A DNA stretch of 64,000 bases from Rhodopseudomonas_A sp036404135 (GCF_036404135.1 NZ_DASWPE010000040.1:50808-114807); one strand, 5' to 3'; shown: positions 1 to 9,130, counted from the stretch's first letter. Numbers and translations: made by a program. Notes: generated by a model from the letters alone, not told the origin.

Positions 1-1
1 C

Positions 2-922
2 ATGGACGGGCTGACCTGCCTCGGCCGGATTATGCTGGAGTCACCGCGCCCGGTGGTGATGATCTCCTCGCTGACCGAGCAGAACGCCGACGCCACGCTG
101 TCGGCGATGGCGCTCGGCGCGGTCGACGTCATCGCCAAGCCGGGCGGCACGTTTTCGCTGCAGATCGATCGGCTGCGGCCGCTCCTGGTGGCCACCATCC
201 GCGCCGCGGCGCAGGCCAAGATCCGCACCACCCACCGGCTGGCGGATCGCATCCGCTATCAGTTCCGCGACGCTGCGGCTGGCCCGCGCGCCAGAGCGGC
301 GCGGCGCGGCGCCGCGCGGCCGCGCGCCAAAGCGGCGTCCGGGCTGCTGCTGATCGGCACCTCGACCGGCGGCCCGGCGGCGCTTAACATGCTGTTGCCG
401 CAACTGCCGGCGGAGTTTCCCTGGCCGGTGCTGATCGCGCAGCATCTGCCGGCCACTTTCACCGGCGCCTTCGCCAAGCGGCTGGACCGCGAATGCGCCT
501 TGAACGTGGTCGAGGTCGACGTGCCGCGGCGGCTGGAACCCGGCACGATCTATATCGGCCGCGGCGACGCCGACGTCATCGTGGCGCCGCGTCCGGCCGG
601 GCTGATCGCGATTTCGGTGCCGGCGCAACGCGACTATCCGTGGCATCCGAGCGTTGAGCGGATGGTCGACAGCGCGCTGGAGCATTATGACGCGACAAGA
701 CTTGTCGGTGTGCTGATGACCGGAATGGGCGACGACGGTGCCGGGGCGATGACGCGGCTGCGCGCGCAGGGCGGCCGCACCATCGCCGAGGCCGAGGCCA
801 CCGCGGTGGTCTGGGGCATGCCCGGAGAATTGGTCAGGCAGGGCGGTGCCACCGCGGTGCTGCCGGTGGAGGAGATCGCCGCTGCGGTGATCGAATGGGT
901 GAGTACCGATGCCGCTGATTAA
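2..922 (+). CDS. cheB: CheB chemotaxis methylesterase (5' partial)
   Basis: Protein-glutamate methylesterase/deamidase that resets methyl-accepting chemotaxis receptors. The window begins inside the receiver domain: the first visible residues, MDGLTCLGRIM, follow the usual DVEMPxMDG phosphorylation motif, so the phospho-acceptor Asp lies just outside. The catalytic domain is complete: nucleophile Ser in GTSTGG (fragment residue 121), His in QHLPATF (148) and Asp in GMGDDGAG (244). A linker rich in Arg and Ala joins the two domains (about residues 85-112). It heads a chemotaxis operon and overlaps the HEAT-repeat gene by 14 bases. The ATG at 2 is an internal methionine, not the start. Confidence 0.95.
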   Translation: MDGLTCLGRIMLESPRPVVMISSLTEQNADATLSAMALGAVDVIAKPGGTFSLQIDRLRPLLVATIRAAAQAKIRTTHRLADRIRYQFRDAAAGPRARAARRGAARPRAKAASGLLLIGTSTGGPAALNMLLPQLPAEFPWPVLIAQHLPATFTGAFAKRLDRECALNVVEVDVPRRLEPGTIYIGRGDADVIVAPRPAGLIAISVPAQRDYPWHPSVERMVDSALEHYDATRLVGVLMTGMGDDGAGAMTRLRAQGGRTIAEAEATAVVWGMPGELVRQGGATAVLPVEEIAAAVIEWVSTDAAD

Positions 923-1529
923 ACGCGACGACAGCAAGGGCGCCCAGCCGCGCCAGCCGGCGGCGGATCTCGCGGCCTTGGCCGCAGCGCTCAGCGATCC
1001 CGATCCGGATCGCCGCTGGAACGCGGCGCGCGGGCTCGGCACCGCCGGCGCGGCGCCGGCGCTGGCCGCCGCACTCGCCGCCGAGCAGGTGCCGCAGGTC
1101 CGTGAAGCCATCATGACCGCGTTGTTGCGGATCGGCGACGCCGATGCGGTGGCGGCGCTGCTGCCGGCGCTGCGGGCGCAGGACGCCGCGTTGCGCGCCT
1201 GCGCGGTCGAGGCGTTGCAGGCGATGCCGCAGGCGACGCTGCCGTTCATGACGGCGCTATTGAGCGACCCGGACTCCGATGTGCGGATCCTGGCCACCGA
1301 GCTTGCCCGCAACATGCCGGCCGAGACCGCCACCGCGCTGCTCAGCGATCTGCTGCAACGCGAGCCGCATCCCAATGTCTGCGGTGCCGCGATCGACGTG
1401 CTGGCCGAGGTCGGCACCACGGCGGCGATTCCGGCGCTGCGGGCCTGCGCCGCGCGGTTCGCCGAGGTTGCGTTCCTGCGCTTTGCGGCGGCGGTGGCGA
1501 TCGATCAGATTTCCGGCGCCGAGGATTAG
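909..1529 (+). CDS. HEAT-repeat protein of the chemotaxis operon
   Basis: A 206-residue Ala/Leu-rich protein made almost wholly of helical HEAT-like repeats of about 31 residues, recognisable as alternating segments such as DPDRRWNAARGLG, VREAIMTALLRIGD and DVRILATELARNMP. HEAT repeats form curved solenoids that bind proteins, so a scaffold or adaptor role in the chemosensory complex is inferred. There is no enzyme motif or signal peptide. It overlaps cheB by 14 bases and ends 6 bases before cheR, so it is almost certainly cotranscribed and translationally linked with them. HEAT proteins near chemotaxis genes are known in other proteobacteria, but the exact partner here cannot be read from sequence. 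Confidence 0.85.
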   Translation: MPLIKRDDSKGAQPRQPAADLAALAAALSDPDPDRRWNAARGLGTAGAAPALAAALAAEQVPQVREAIMTALLRIGDADAVAALLPALRAQDAALRACAVEALQAMPQATLPFMTALLSDPDSDVRILATELARNMPAETATALLSDLLQREPHPNVCGAAIDVLAEVGTTAAIPALRACAARFAEVAFLRFAAAVAIDQISGAED

Positions 1530-1535
1530 CCCCGC

Positions 1536-2408
1536 ATGAATCGCCCGAACGCCGATCCGATCGTTGCGGTCAGCCAGCAGGACGTCCGCCGGCTGTGCGA
1601 ATTCCTCTATCGTCGCACCGGCATGTCGTTCGCCGACAACAAGCGCTACTACATCGACCGCCGGCTGGCGGAGCGAATCACCGCCACCGGCTCCGGATCG
1701 TTCTCCGCTTACTTCGCGATGCTGCGCGCCGATGCCGAGCACGAGATCGAGCATCTGGTGAATTCCTTCACCGTCAACGAGACCTATTTCGATCGTGAAG
1801 AGCACCAGTTGCGCTGCATGACGGCGAACCTGCTCGGCGAATTGCTCGGCCGCAAGCGAGCCGACGAAACCTTCCGGATCTGGTCGGTGCCGTGTTCGAC
1901 CGGCGAGGAGCCTTATTCGATCGCAATCTGGCTGATGGAGCATTGGCGCGACGTCGACAAATACAACATCGAAATCGTCGGCTCCGACATCGATACCAGA
2001 GCGCTGCAACAGGCCGAGCACGGCATCTATGGCGATCGCGCCTTGATGCGGCTGACCCGCGACGTGGTGGCGCGCTATTTCAAGCCGGTCGCCGCCGGCC
2101 AGTATCAGATCGATCCGGGGCTGCGCGACTCGATCCGCTTCACCCGCGCCAATCTGGTCGACGCCGCCGACATGGCGCAGTATCGCGATTTCGACATCGT
2201 GTTCTGCCGCAACGTGCTGATCTATTTCGACGACGCCTCGCGCCGCATCGCCGCGGAAAATCTCTACGACTGTCTGCGCCCCGGCGGCTTCATCTGCCTC
2301 GGGCATTCCGAGACCATGAGCCGGATCTCGCCGCTGTTCCAGATTCGCCGGTTTCCCGACGCCATCATCTATCAAAAACCTGGGGCCGATCATGACGAGC
2401 AGCAGTGA
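1536..2408 (+). CDS. cheR: CheR chemotaxis methyltransferase
   Basis: S-adenosylmethionine-dependent protein-glutamate O-methyltransferase that methylates receptors, opposing CheB. The 290-residue length is normal. It has the N-terminal helical CheR domain (residues 10-70) with FTVNETYFDRE, the SAM-binding WSVPCSTGEEPYSIA (about 112-126), and the C-terminal CRNVLIYFD motif followed by LRPGGFICLGHSE. The start at 1536 lies 6 bases after the HEAT gene stop, and the end overlaps the next cheY by 17 bases. No receptor or CheW gene is visible nearby in the window. Confidence 0.95.
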   Translation: MNRPNADPIVAVSQQDVRRLCEFLYRRTGMSFADNKRYYIDRRLAERITATGSGSFSAYFAMLRADAEHEIEHLVNSFTVNETYFDREEHQLRCMTANLLGELLGRKRADETFRIWSVPCSTGEEPYSIAIWLMEHWRDVDKYNIEIVGSDIDTRALQQAEHGIYGDRALMRLTRDVVARYFKPVAAGQYQIDPGLRDSIRFTRANLVDAADMAQYRDFDIVFCRNVLIYFDDASRRIAAENLYDCLRPGGFICLGHSETMSRISPLFQIRRFPDAIIYQKPGADHDEQQ

Positions 2409-2799
2409 CAACGGCGCCGCTGCGGCGCCACGACGGATCCTGGTGGTCGACGATTCCTCGCTGGTGCGGCTTTATTACCTCGCCGCGCTGGAGAAGGCCG
2501 GCTTCGCCGTCGAGCAGGCGATCAACGGCCTCGAGGCGATGGAAAAGTGTCTGGCGCAGCGCTTCGATCTGGTGATCGTCGACGTCAACATGCCGCGGAT
2601 GGACGGGCTGTCGTTCCTGCGCGCATTGCGCGGCAGCGCCGCCGAAACCGCCTCAGTGCCGGCGCTGATGATCTCCACCGAAGCCGGCCAGCAGGATCGC
2701 GACGAGGCCCGCGCCGCCGGCGCCAATTTTTATCTGGTCAAGCCGGTCTCGGAAGCCGATCTGTTGCGCCACGTCGCGCTGCTCGCCGGAGCGCCGTGA
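2392..2799 (+). CDS. cheY: CheY-like single-domain response regulator
   Basis: A 135-residue stand-alone receiver domain. It carries the acidic pair in ILVVDDSS, the phospho-acceptor Asp in LVIVDVNMPRMDG, the conserved Ser/Thr in LMISTEAG and the Lys in FYLVKPVSE. It has no output domain, so it probably acts by binding a target such as the flagellar motor, or as a phosphate sink for the neighbouring CheA. It overlaps cheR by 17 bases and its stop overlaps the cheA start in a TGATG arrangement, which supports coexpression at fixed ratios. A second receiver at 5376 shares the operon. Confidence 0.92.
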   Translation: MTSSSDNGAAAAPRRILVVDDSSLVRLYYLAALEKAGFAVEQAINGLEAMEKCLAQRFDLVIVDVNMPRMDGLSFLRALRGSAAETASVPALMISTEAGQQDRDEARAAGANFYLVKPVSEADLLRHVALLAGAP

Positions 2800-5039
2800 T
2801 GAACGCGCTGCACGACCAATTCGTCATCGAGGCCCGCGAACTGGTGGATCAGGCCGGCGACGACCTGATCGCGCTGGAGCGCGACGGCGTGTCCGCGCCG
2901 CGGATCGATTCGGTGTTTCGCGCCTTCCACACCTTGAAGGGTGCCGCCGGCCTGGTCGATCTGCCGGCGATGGGGCTGGCGATGCACGCCGCCGAGGATC
3001 TGCTGGCGGAGTTGCAGTCCGGCAGGCTGGAGGTCACGCCGCCGGTCATCGACGGCGCGTTGCAATGCCTCGACCAGGTGTCGCGCTGGGTCGATCAGTT
3101 CGAAGCCGACGGCGCGCTGCCAGCGGATGCCGGCGAGGCCGCGTGGCAACTGGCGCAGGCGCTGCGCGCGCTGCTGACGCCGAGCGCCGCCGCCGCCGCG
3201 GCCAGCGAGGCGGTGCCGGACTGGGTGGCGCCGCTGCTCGATGAGGCGCGCGGCACATCGCCTGACGCCCCGGTCGCGGCGTTGTCGGCGGTGGACTATC
3301 AGCCGCATGCCGGCTGCTTCTTCAACGGCGACGATCCGCTCGGGCTGATGCGCAAGATCCCGCAACTGCTGGCGTTGCGGATTGCGCCGCGCCAGCCCTG
3401 GCCGGCACCGGCCGAGTTCGATCCGTTTGCCTGCAATCTTCGGCTGCAGGGGCTCGCCGCGGTCGACAAGGCGTCGCTGGCGGCGCTGTTTCGGCTGCAG
3501 CCCGATCAGGTGCGGATCGTCGAGCTTTCCCCCGCGATACTGGCGCCCGCCGCCACGCAGCCGGCGGCCGGCGTCTCCGATCTGGTGCGCGGGCTGATCG
3601 AGGAGCAGCAGCGCGTGCTCAGCGCCCCTGCCGACACCGCCGATCTGGTTGGCCGGATCGGCGCCGCCGCGCGGGTCGCCGTCAACGCGCTGCGCCATGA
3701 CGGACAAGATCGCGCGGCGGCGCAGGTTGAGGCGGCGGCCGGGGACGCGACCGCGCAGTCCGACGCCGCGCCGCTGCGGCAGTGCCTGCAACGAATTCTC
3801 GCCGGTGACGATGCCGCCGCAACAACCACCGCCGAACCGACGCCCGCGACCGAGAGTGCCGGGCGCGGTGGCCGCAGCTTGCGGATCGACGAGGCGCGGA
3901 TCGATGCGCTGGTCAATCTCGCCGGCGAACTCACGCTGCTGAAAAACGGCTTCGCGCATCTTGCCAAACGCGCCGCGACCGAGGGCGGCGGCGAGATCGC
4001 GCGGCTGCTGCGCCGCGAGGTCGAGGCGTTCGAGCGGCTCGACGCCGAGATGCGCGCTGCGATCCTGCAATTGCGCATGGTGCCGGTGGCGCAGCTGTTT
4101 CGCGCGTTTCCGCGGCTGGTGCGCGATCTGGCGCAGCGGCTCGGCAAGACGGTGACGCTGGTCACCGAGGGCGAGACCGCCGAATCCGACAAGACCGTGG
4201 TCGATCTGTTGTTCGAGCCGATGCTGCATCTGGTGCGCAACGCGCTCGACCACGGCATCGAGACGCCGGAGCAGCGGGTGGCCGCAGGCAAGCCGCAGAC
4301 CGCCACGCTGACGCTGCGGGCGCGGCGCGCCAGCGACCGCTTCGTGGTCGAGGTGATCGACGACGGCCGCGGCATCGACCCCGCGATGGTGCGCCGCCGC
4401 GCCGCCGACAAGGCGCTGCTTGGCGCCGCCGAACTGGCGGCTTTGTCCGATGCCCAGGTGATCGACCTGGTGTTTGCGGCGGGATTTTCCACCGCCGCGG
4501 CGGTCTCCGAGATTTCCGGCCGCGGCGTCGGCATGGACATCGTGCGCACCACCATCGCGCCGATCGGCGGCCGGGTGTCGCTGCAAAGCCGGGTCGGGTC
4601 CGGCACCACGGTGCGGCTCGAGCTGCCGTCCTCGATCGCGATGCTGCGGATCATGGTGGTGGAGGCCGGCAACCAGCTGTTCGGCATTCCGATGGATGCG
4701 GTGTCGAAGACCGTGCAGCTGCCAGCGCAGCGGATCAGCCGGATCAAGGCCAATGACGGCTTCGTGCTCGACGACCATGTGGTGCCGATCTGCGAACTGG
4801 CGGAATTGATGCATCTGCCGGCGAAGCCGCAGCGCGCCGCCGAGGGCCGGCTGGTGGTGGTCGCCGAGGTCGGCGGCAAGCGCGCCGGCCTTGCCGTCGA
4901 CGCCATCCGCGACCGTCTCGAAGTGGTGCTGAAACCGATGCAGGGGGTGCTATCGACCGCCCGCGGCTTTGCCGGAACCACGCTGCTCGGCGACGGCGGG
5001 GTGTTGCTGGTGCTGGATCTGCAGGAGCTCGTGCCATGA
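2799..5039 (+). CDS. cheA: CheA chemotaxis histidine kinase
   Basis: A 746-residue sensor kinase that phosphorylates CheY and CheB. The HPt domain (1-115) carries the phosphorylated His44 in FRAFHTLKGAAG. A long variable region follows (to about 355). Then come the dimerisation helices (LRIDEARIDALVNLAGEL), the HATPase domain with N-box NALDHGIETPEQR, G1 box DDGRGIDP and G2 box GRGVGMDI, and a C-terminal CheW-like domain. The start is the ATG at 2799, inside the cheY stop, giving MNALHDQFVIEARE; the open frame continues upstream only in the shadow of cheY. It overlaps the STAS-like gene by four bases (ATGA). Confidence 0.95.
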   Translation: MNALHDQFVIEARELVDQAGDDLIALERDGVSAPRIDSVFRAFHTLKGAAGLVDLPAMGLAMHAAEDLLAELQSGRLEVTPPVIDGALQCLDQVSRWVDQFEADGALPADAGEAAWQLAQALRALLTPSAAAAAASEAVPDWVAPLLDEARGTSPDAPVAALSAVDYQPHAGCFFNGDDPLGLMRKIPQLLALRIAPRQPWPAPAEFDPFACNLRLQGLAAVDKASLAALFRLQPDQVRIVELSPAILAPAATQPAAGVSDLVRGLIEEQQRVLSAPADTADLVGRIGAAARVAVNALRHDGQDRAAAQVEAAAGDATAQSDAAPLRQCLQRILAGDDAAATTTAEPTPATESAGRGGRSLRIDEARIDALVNLAGELTLLKNGFAHLAKRAATEGGGEIARLLRREVEAFERLDAEMRAAILQLRMVPVAQLFRAFPRLVRDLAQRLGKTVTLVTEGETAESDKTVVDLLFEPMLHLVRNALDHGIETPEQRVAAGKPQTATLTLRARRASDRFVVEVIDDGRGIDPAMVRRRAADKALLGAAELAALSDAQVIDLVFAAGFSTAAAVSEISGRGVGMDIVRTTIAPIGGRVSLQSRVGSGTTVRLELPSSIAMLRIMVVEAGNQLFGIPMDAVSKTVQLPAQRISRIKANDGFVLDDHVVPICELAELMHLPAKPQRAAEGRLVVVAEVGGKRAGLAVDAIRDRLEVVLKPMQGVLSTARGFAGTTLLGDGGVLLVLDLQELVP

Positions 5040-5272
5040 GCGTGGTTCGCAACGAGGCGGGAACCATCGTGCTGTCCGGGGCTTGCCCCGTGGCTGAGGC
5101 CGAAGCGCTGCTGCGGCTGCTGCAGGAGACCCCGGAGGCGCCGGTCGACTGGACCCGTTCCAGCCACCTTCACTCCGCCATCCTGCAGCTCATCTTAGCC
5201 ATGGGGCCCGAATTGCTCGGACCCTGCGGCGACCCCTTCGTCGCGCGGTGGTCTCTGCCTCGGGCTGTGTAA
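5036..5272 (+). CDS. Small STAS-like chemotaxis protein
   Basis: A 78-residue protein starting in an ATGA overlap with the cheA stop. The pattern GTIVLSGACPVAEAEALLRLL then VDWTRSSHLHSAILQLILAMGP resembles a compact STAS (anti-sigma-antagonist) fold, a group often found in alphaproteobacterial chemotaxis operons. It has no kinase or phosphatase motif. The usual phosphorylatable Ser/Thr region of STAS proteins would lie near SSHLHSA. A phosphorylation-controlled binding role toward CheA is inference. The family call is moderate; the gene itself is well supported by the tight overlap. Confidence 0.75.
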   Translation: MSVVRNEAGTIVLSGACPVAEAEALLRLLQETPEAPVDWTRSSHLHSAILQLILAMGPELLGPCGDPFVARWSLPRAV

Positions 5273-5375
5273 AGGCAGAAAACCGTGCTATTTCAATCGA
5301 CAAGGTTTCGGTCTGACGATCTCTCCGAGCCCGAGAACCTGGATAATGCGGCCAAGCCGCGCGAGATTAAGCGAC

Positions 5376-5759
5376 ATGCAACACAAGGTACTGATCGTCG
5401 ACGACAGCAAGCTGGCTCGCATGGTGATGGCGAGCGCGTTCCGCCGGTTGCGGCCGGACTGGGACCTGATCGAGGCCGGCAACGCCGACGCCGCGCTGCA
5501 GGCGCTGTCCGAGCGGGCGCCCGATATTGTGCTGGTGGACTTCAACATGCCCGGCACCGACGGGCTGGAATTGCTGGCGAAAATCCGCACCGCCGAGCCG
5601 AAGATTCCGGCCGCGGTGGTGTCGGCCAATGTGCAAGACGAAATTATTGCCCGGACACGGGAACTTAATGCCGCCTTTATCGCTAAACCCCTGACTGATG
5701 AAGCGCTTGATGCGTTCCTGGCGGGGGCCGCTCTCCGATTGAAAACGAAGGCAGTATGA
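5376..5759 (+). CDS. Receiver-domain response regulator
   Basis: A 127-residue single receiver domain with LIVDDSK, phospho-Asp55 in IVLVDFNMPGTDG and the Lys in FIAKPLTDE. The ATG at 5376 gives the normal receiver start MQHKVLIVDD; an in-frame ATG at 5346 would add ten unconserved residues. Its stop overlaps the following CheC-like gene in an ATGA, so regulator and phosphatase are translated together, which suggests the phosphatase acts on this protein. About 100 bases separate it from the STAS gene, and a separate promoter is possible. Confidence 0.9.
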   Translation: MQHKVLIVDDSKLARMVMASAFRRLRPDWDLIEAGNADAALQALSERAPDIVLVDFNMPGTDGLELLAKIRTAEPKIPAAVVSANVQDEIIARTRELNAAFIAKPLTDEALDAFLAGAALRLKTKAV

Positions 5760-6394
5760 CCACCACTCGCGGCGAACTCTCCGACATCGAACAGGACGCG
5801 CTTGCGGAGATCGCCAATCTGGGCGTCAGTCGTGCTGCGGCCAGCCTGCGCCAGATGGTGGGCGAACAGGTGCTGTTGTCGGTCCCGGCGGTGCGGATCG
5901 TCGGCCGCGACGTCGCCGCGCGGCTGGTCGAGGGCGACAACGCCCCGCAACTGGTGGCGGTGAAGCAGTCGTTCGAAGGGCCGTTCTCCGGCAAGGCGCT
6001 GCTGATCTTTCCCCAGGCCCAGAGCCTCGAACTGGTGCGCTCGATCGTCGGCCATGAGCACAGCCTGGAGGACGTCATCGACCTCGAGCAGGAGGCGCTG
6101 GCGGAAACCGGCAACGTCATCCTCAACGCCTGCCTCGCCACCATCGCCAATCTGCTGCGCCGGACCATGCGGATGTCATTACCGTCGGTGATCCGCGGCG
6201 ACGGCAAGACGCTGTTCGAAGTCGACGGCTCGGCGAGCGATGGCAACCTGGTCCTGTTCCTGTATATCGATTTCACCATCAAGAACCGCGATATCCGCGG
6301 CTTCATCGCGCTGCTGATGGATCTGCCGTCGATCACCTCGTTGAAGGAGATCGTCGGCGAGTTCATCGAAGACGTCGAGAAGCAAACCGCGTAA
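5756..6394 (+). CDS. CheC-family phosphatase
   Basis: A 212-residue protein of the CheC/CheX/FliY class, which dephosphorylates receiver domains. Two copies of the active-site pattern (acidic residue, three residues, then E/N) are visible: DALAEIANLGVSRAAASL near residue 15 and EALAETGNVILNACLATI near residue 112. The two-fold repeat favours CheC over CheX. It starts within the stop of the preceding receiver gene. It has no transmembrane segment. Its likely substrate is that receiver. It is followed 2 bases later by the hybrid kinase. Confidence 0.87.
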   Translation: MTTTRGELSDIEQDALAEIANLGVSRAAASLRQMVGEQVLLSVPAVRIVGRDVAARLVEGDNAPQLVAVKQSFEGPFSGKALLIFPQAQSLELVRSIVGHEHSLEDVIDLEQEALAETGNVILNACLATIANLLRRTMRMSLPSVIRGDGKTLFEVDGSASDGNLVLFLYIDFTIKNRDIRGFIALLMDLPSITSLKEIVGEFIEDVEKQTA

Positions 6395-6396
6395 CA

Positions 6397-8742
6397 ATGT
6401 CAGAGGGTCAATCCGAATTCGACGTCGCGGCTGTGGTCGATGCCCTTGACGTCGGCGTCATCGTACTGGATGAGCGCCAAGCCGTGGTCGGCTGGAATGA
6501 CTGGATGGCAAGGGTCACCGGGCGGTCGCGGTCCGCGGTGCTCGGCAGCAACCTGATCGAATTATATCCCAATCTCGGCGGCACCCGGCTGCCCTCGGTA
6601 ATCACGGACTGCCTGCAGACCGGCAGCTCCAGCATTCTCACCCATTCGCTCAACAAATTGCTGCCGCTGCTGGGCGACGGCGGCGAGGAATTGCTGCACA
6701 ATATCGTGGTGCGGCCGGTGTGGGCGAATGGCGCGCCGCGCTGCATGCTGCAGGTCAACGACGTCAGCGTGGCGGTGGCGCGTGAGCGGGTGCTGCGCGA
6801 ACGGCAGAACGCGCGCTATCACGCCATCGTCGATTCCGCGCCCGACGCCATCATCACCATCGGCCTCGACCGCACCATTCAATGGGCCAACGGCGCCGCC
6901 GAACAGGTGTTCGGCTATGAGCTGTCCGAGCTGTTGGATCAGAAGCTCGACGTGCTGCTGCAGCACGATGACGGGCTGACCCAGGCGTTCGTCGAGCTGC
7001 AGAATGCCAACTCCTGCACGCTGCAGGTCAACGGCCGCCGCAAGCCGGGCGACGTCTGCCAGTTCGAGGTCTCGCTGGGGCGCTGGAAGGCCGACGAGCG
7101 GGTGTTCATCACCACGATCTGGCGCGACGTCACCGAACGCACTAACGCTGAAGCCGCGTTGCGCGCCAGCGAGGGCCGTCACCGCGCGCTGCTGGAAGCG
7201 CTGCCGCAACTGGTCTGGACCTGCGACCAGAACGGCGAATGCGACTATTTCAATCCGCAATGGCAGGCCTATACCGGCGCGCCGTTCAGCGAGCATCTCG
7301 GCTCCGGCTGGCTGAAGGCGATCCACAAAGAGGATACCCCGGCATTCACCGCATCCTGGAAGTCGGCGCTGGCCGAGGGCGGGGTGTTCGACGCCGACGT
7401 CAGGCTGTGCCGCAGCGACGGCAGCCACCGCTGGTTCAAGATGCGCTCGATCCCGGTGTGGGCGCCGGACGGCAGCATCAGCCGCTGGTTCGGCACCGCG
7501 ACCGACATCACCGATCACGTCGAGGCGCGCGAGGCGCTGCGCCGCAGCAACGAAGAGCTCGAGGCGCTGGTGCAGGAGCGCACCCGCGAACGCGAATTGG
7601 CGCTCAATCAGCTGCACGAAGCGCAGAAGATGGAGACCATCGGCCAGCTCACCGGCGGCGTCGCGCATGATTTCAACAATCTGCTGGCGGTGATCCTGGG
7701 CAGCCTGTCGCTGTTGAAGAAATGGCTGCCCGACGATCCGCGCACCTCGCGGCTGCTCGACGGCGCGCTGCAGGGCGCCGAGCGCGGCGCCACCCTGACC
7801 AAGCGGCTGTTGGCGTTTGCAAGGCGCCAGGAGTTGAAGCTCGAAGCCATCGAGATCCAGAAGCTGATCCCCGACATGATGGACTTTCTGCGCCAGTCGC
7901 TGGGGCCGAACATCAACATCAGCATCGACATTCCGCCCGACGTCGAGCCGGTCAAGATCGACGCCAACCAGCTCGAACTGGCGCTGATGAATCTCGCGGT
8001 GAACGCCCGCGACGCGATGCCGGCCGGCGGCGCGCTGGTGATCACCTGCCGCAACGCCGCCGCCGCGGCCAGCCAGCGGCCGCCCGCGCTGCCGCCCGGC
8101 GACTACGTCTGCATCAGCGTGGCCGACACCGGCGAGGGGATGGATCAGGCGACCTTGGCGAAAGCGATGGAGCCGTTCTTCACCACCAAGGGATTGGGCA
8201 AGGGCACCGGGCTTGGGCTGTCGATGGTGCAGGGCCTCACCGTGCAGTCCGGCGGCGCGCTGACCATGACCAGCGACGTCGGCAAAGGCACCGTGGTCAA
8301 TCTGTGGCTGCCGCGGGCGCGGCGCGAGGACATGGTGGCTCCGGCGGCCGGACCGCCGCCGGTCGGCGGCGCCGCCGGCAAGCAGTTGCGCGTGCTGCTG
8401 GTCGACGACGATCCGTTGGTGCGGATGAACACCGCCTATCTGTTGATGGACCTCGGTCACAGCGTGATGGAGGCGCAGTCCGGTGCCCAGGCGTTGCAGC
8501 TATTGGATTCCGACGCCCGGTTCGACGTGCTGCTCACCGACTACGCGATGCCGGGGATGACCGGGCTCGATCTGGCGACCAGGGTGAAGGTCAGCAAGCC
8601 GAAGCTGCCGATCGTGCTGGCCACCGGCTATGCCGAATTGCCGCCCGATGCGCTGCTCGGCTTTCCGCGGCTCGGCAAGCCCTACACCCAGGAGCAACTA
8701 GCGGAATCGCTGGAAGCCGCGATCCGCGAGCGGGTGAACTGA
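6397..8742 (+). CDS. PAS-domain hybrid sensor histidine kinase
   Basis: A 781-residue soluble sensor kinase. Three PAS-type regions are seen (about 10-125, 138-250 with the SAPDAIITIGLDRTIQWANG pattern, and 262-385 ending WFGTATDITD), then a coiled linker. The HisKA domain has His424 in GGVAHDFNNLLAVIL. The HATPase has NLAVNARDAMP and DTGEGMD, with GKGTGLGLSM. The C-terminal receiver (about 665-778) has LLVDDDPLVR and LLTDYAMPGMTG. No membrane segment is evident, so it probably senses a cytoplasmic signal such as redox state or energy. It follows the CheC-like gene by 2 bases and is the last gene of the cluster. The ligand is unknown. Confidence 0.92.
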   Translation: MSEGQSEFDVAAVVDALDVGVIVLDERQAVVGWNDWMARVTGRSRSAVLGSNLIELYPNLGGTRLPSVITDCLQTGSSSILTHSLNKLLPLLGDGGEELLHNIVVRPVWANGAPRCMLQVNDVSVAVARERVLRERQNARYHAIVDSAPDAIITIGLDRTIQWANGAAEQVFGYELSELLDQKLDVLLQHDDGLTQAFVELQNANSCTLQVNGRRKPGDVCQFEVSLGRWKADERVFITTIWRDVTERTNAEAALRASEGRHRALLEALPQLVWTCDQNGECDYFNPQWQAYTGAPFSEHLGSGWLKAIHKEDTPAFTASWKSALAEGGVFDADVRLCRSDGSHRWFKMRSIPVWAPDGSISRWFGTATDITDHVEAREALRRSNEELEALVQERTRERELALNQLHEAQKMETIGQLTGGVAHDFNNLLAVILGSLSLLKKWLPDDPRTSRLLDGALQGAERGATLTKRLLAFARRQELKLEAIEIQKLIPDMMDFLRQSLGPNINISIDIPPDVEPVKIDANQLELALMNLAVNARDAMPAGGALVITCRNAAAAASQRPPALPPGDYVCISVADTGEGMDQATLAKAMEPFFTTKGLGKGTGLGLSMVQGLTVQSGGALTMTSDVGKGTVVNLWLPRARREDMVAPAAGPPPVGGAAGKQLRVLLVDDDPLVRMNTAYLLMDLGHSVMEAQSGAQALQLLDSDARFDVLLTDYAMPGMTGLDLATRVKVSKPKLPIVLATGYAELPPDALLGFPRLGKPYTQEQLAESLEAAIRERVN

Positions 8743-8783
8743 ACGGTTTGAACGGGGCGATGCACTCGCTCCGTTCTCTTCCT

Positions 8784-8905
8784 GTCATTCCGGGGCACGA
8801 GCAGCGAAGCTGCGAGCGAACCCGGAATCTTGCTTTGCGTTCAGGTCTGGCTTGCAGCGAGATTCCGGGTTCGCTCGGCCTAAAGGCCTCGCGCCCCGGA
8901 ATGAC
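8784..8905. repeat. Palindromic repeat, family A, copy 1
   Basis: An imperfect inverted repeat beginning GTCATTCCGGGG and ending CCCCGGAATGAC, with internal arms around CGAACCCGGAATC and GATTCCGGGTTCG. Two further copies occur at 9007-9130 and 49904-50027. Such extragenic palindromes are frequent in Bradyrhizobium/Rhodopseudomonas-type genomes. As RNA it would fold into a long hairpin after the hybrid kinase gene. Confidence 0.85.
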
Positions 8906-8943
8906 GATCTCATCTGGACTGGCGCCTGAGACGACAGTCGAGT

Positions 8944-9000
8944 TAGTAGCTCGAAGCGTCGCCATGCGCGGCCTTCACGGCTGCGCGGTCGATCGCGCTG
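8944..9000. repeat. Duplicated 3' end of the acyl-CoA-synthetase-like gene
   Basis: These 57 bases match 51 of 57 positions of 9271-9327, the end of the minus-strand ligase gene, in the same orientation and at an offset of 327 bases. They lie between two copies of repeat family A, and the roughly 40 bases after each repeat copy (8906 on and 9131 on) also resemble each other. The arrangement looks like a decayed tandem duplication of about 223 bases. It has no intact reading frame of its own. Confidence 0.8.
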
Positions 9001-9006
9001 TTTCCT

Positions 9007-9130
9007 GTCATTCCGGGGCACGAGCGGCGTGAGCCGCGCGTGAACCCGGAATCTCGCTGCGGGGCAAGCGCGGGAGGTGCGGCTAGATTCCGGGTTCGCT
9101 CGGCCCAAAGGCCTCGCGCCCCGGAATGAC
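9007..9130. repeat. Palindromic repeat, family A, copy 2
   Basis: Second copy of the GTCATTCCGGGG...CCCCGGAATGAC element, with the same internal dyad. It differs from copy 1 mainly in the loop region (GCGGCGTGAGCCGCGCGTG). It sits between the duplicated ligase fragment and repeat family B. Confidence 0.85.

Noticed and set aside
2730..4814. A 694-codon minus-strand frame opposite cheA
   Set aside because: His/Arg/Gln-rich with no family features; shadow of cheA codon bias.
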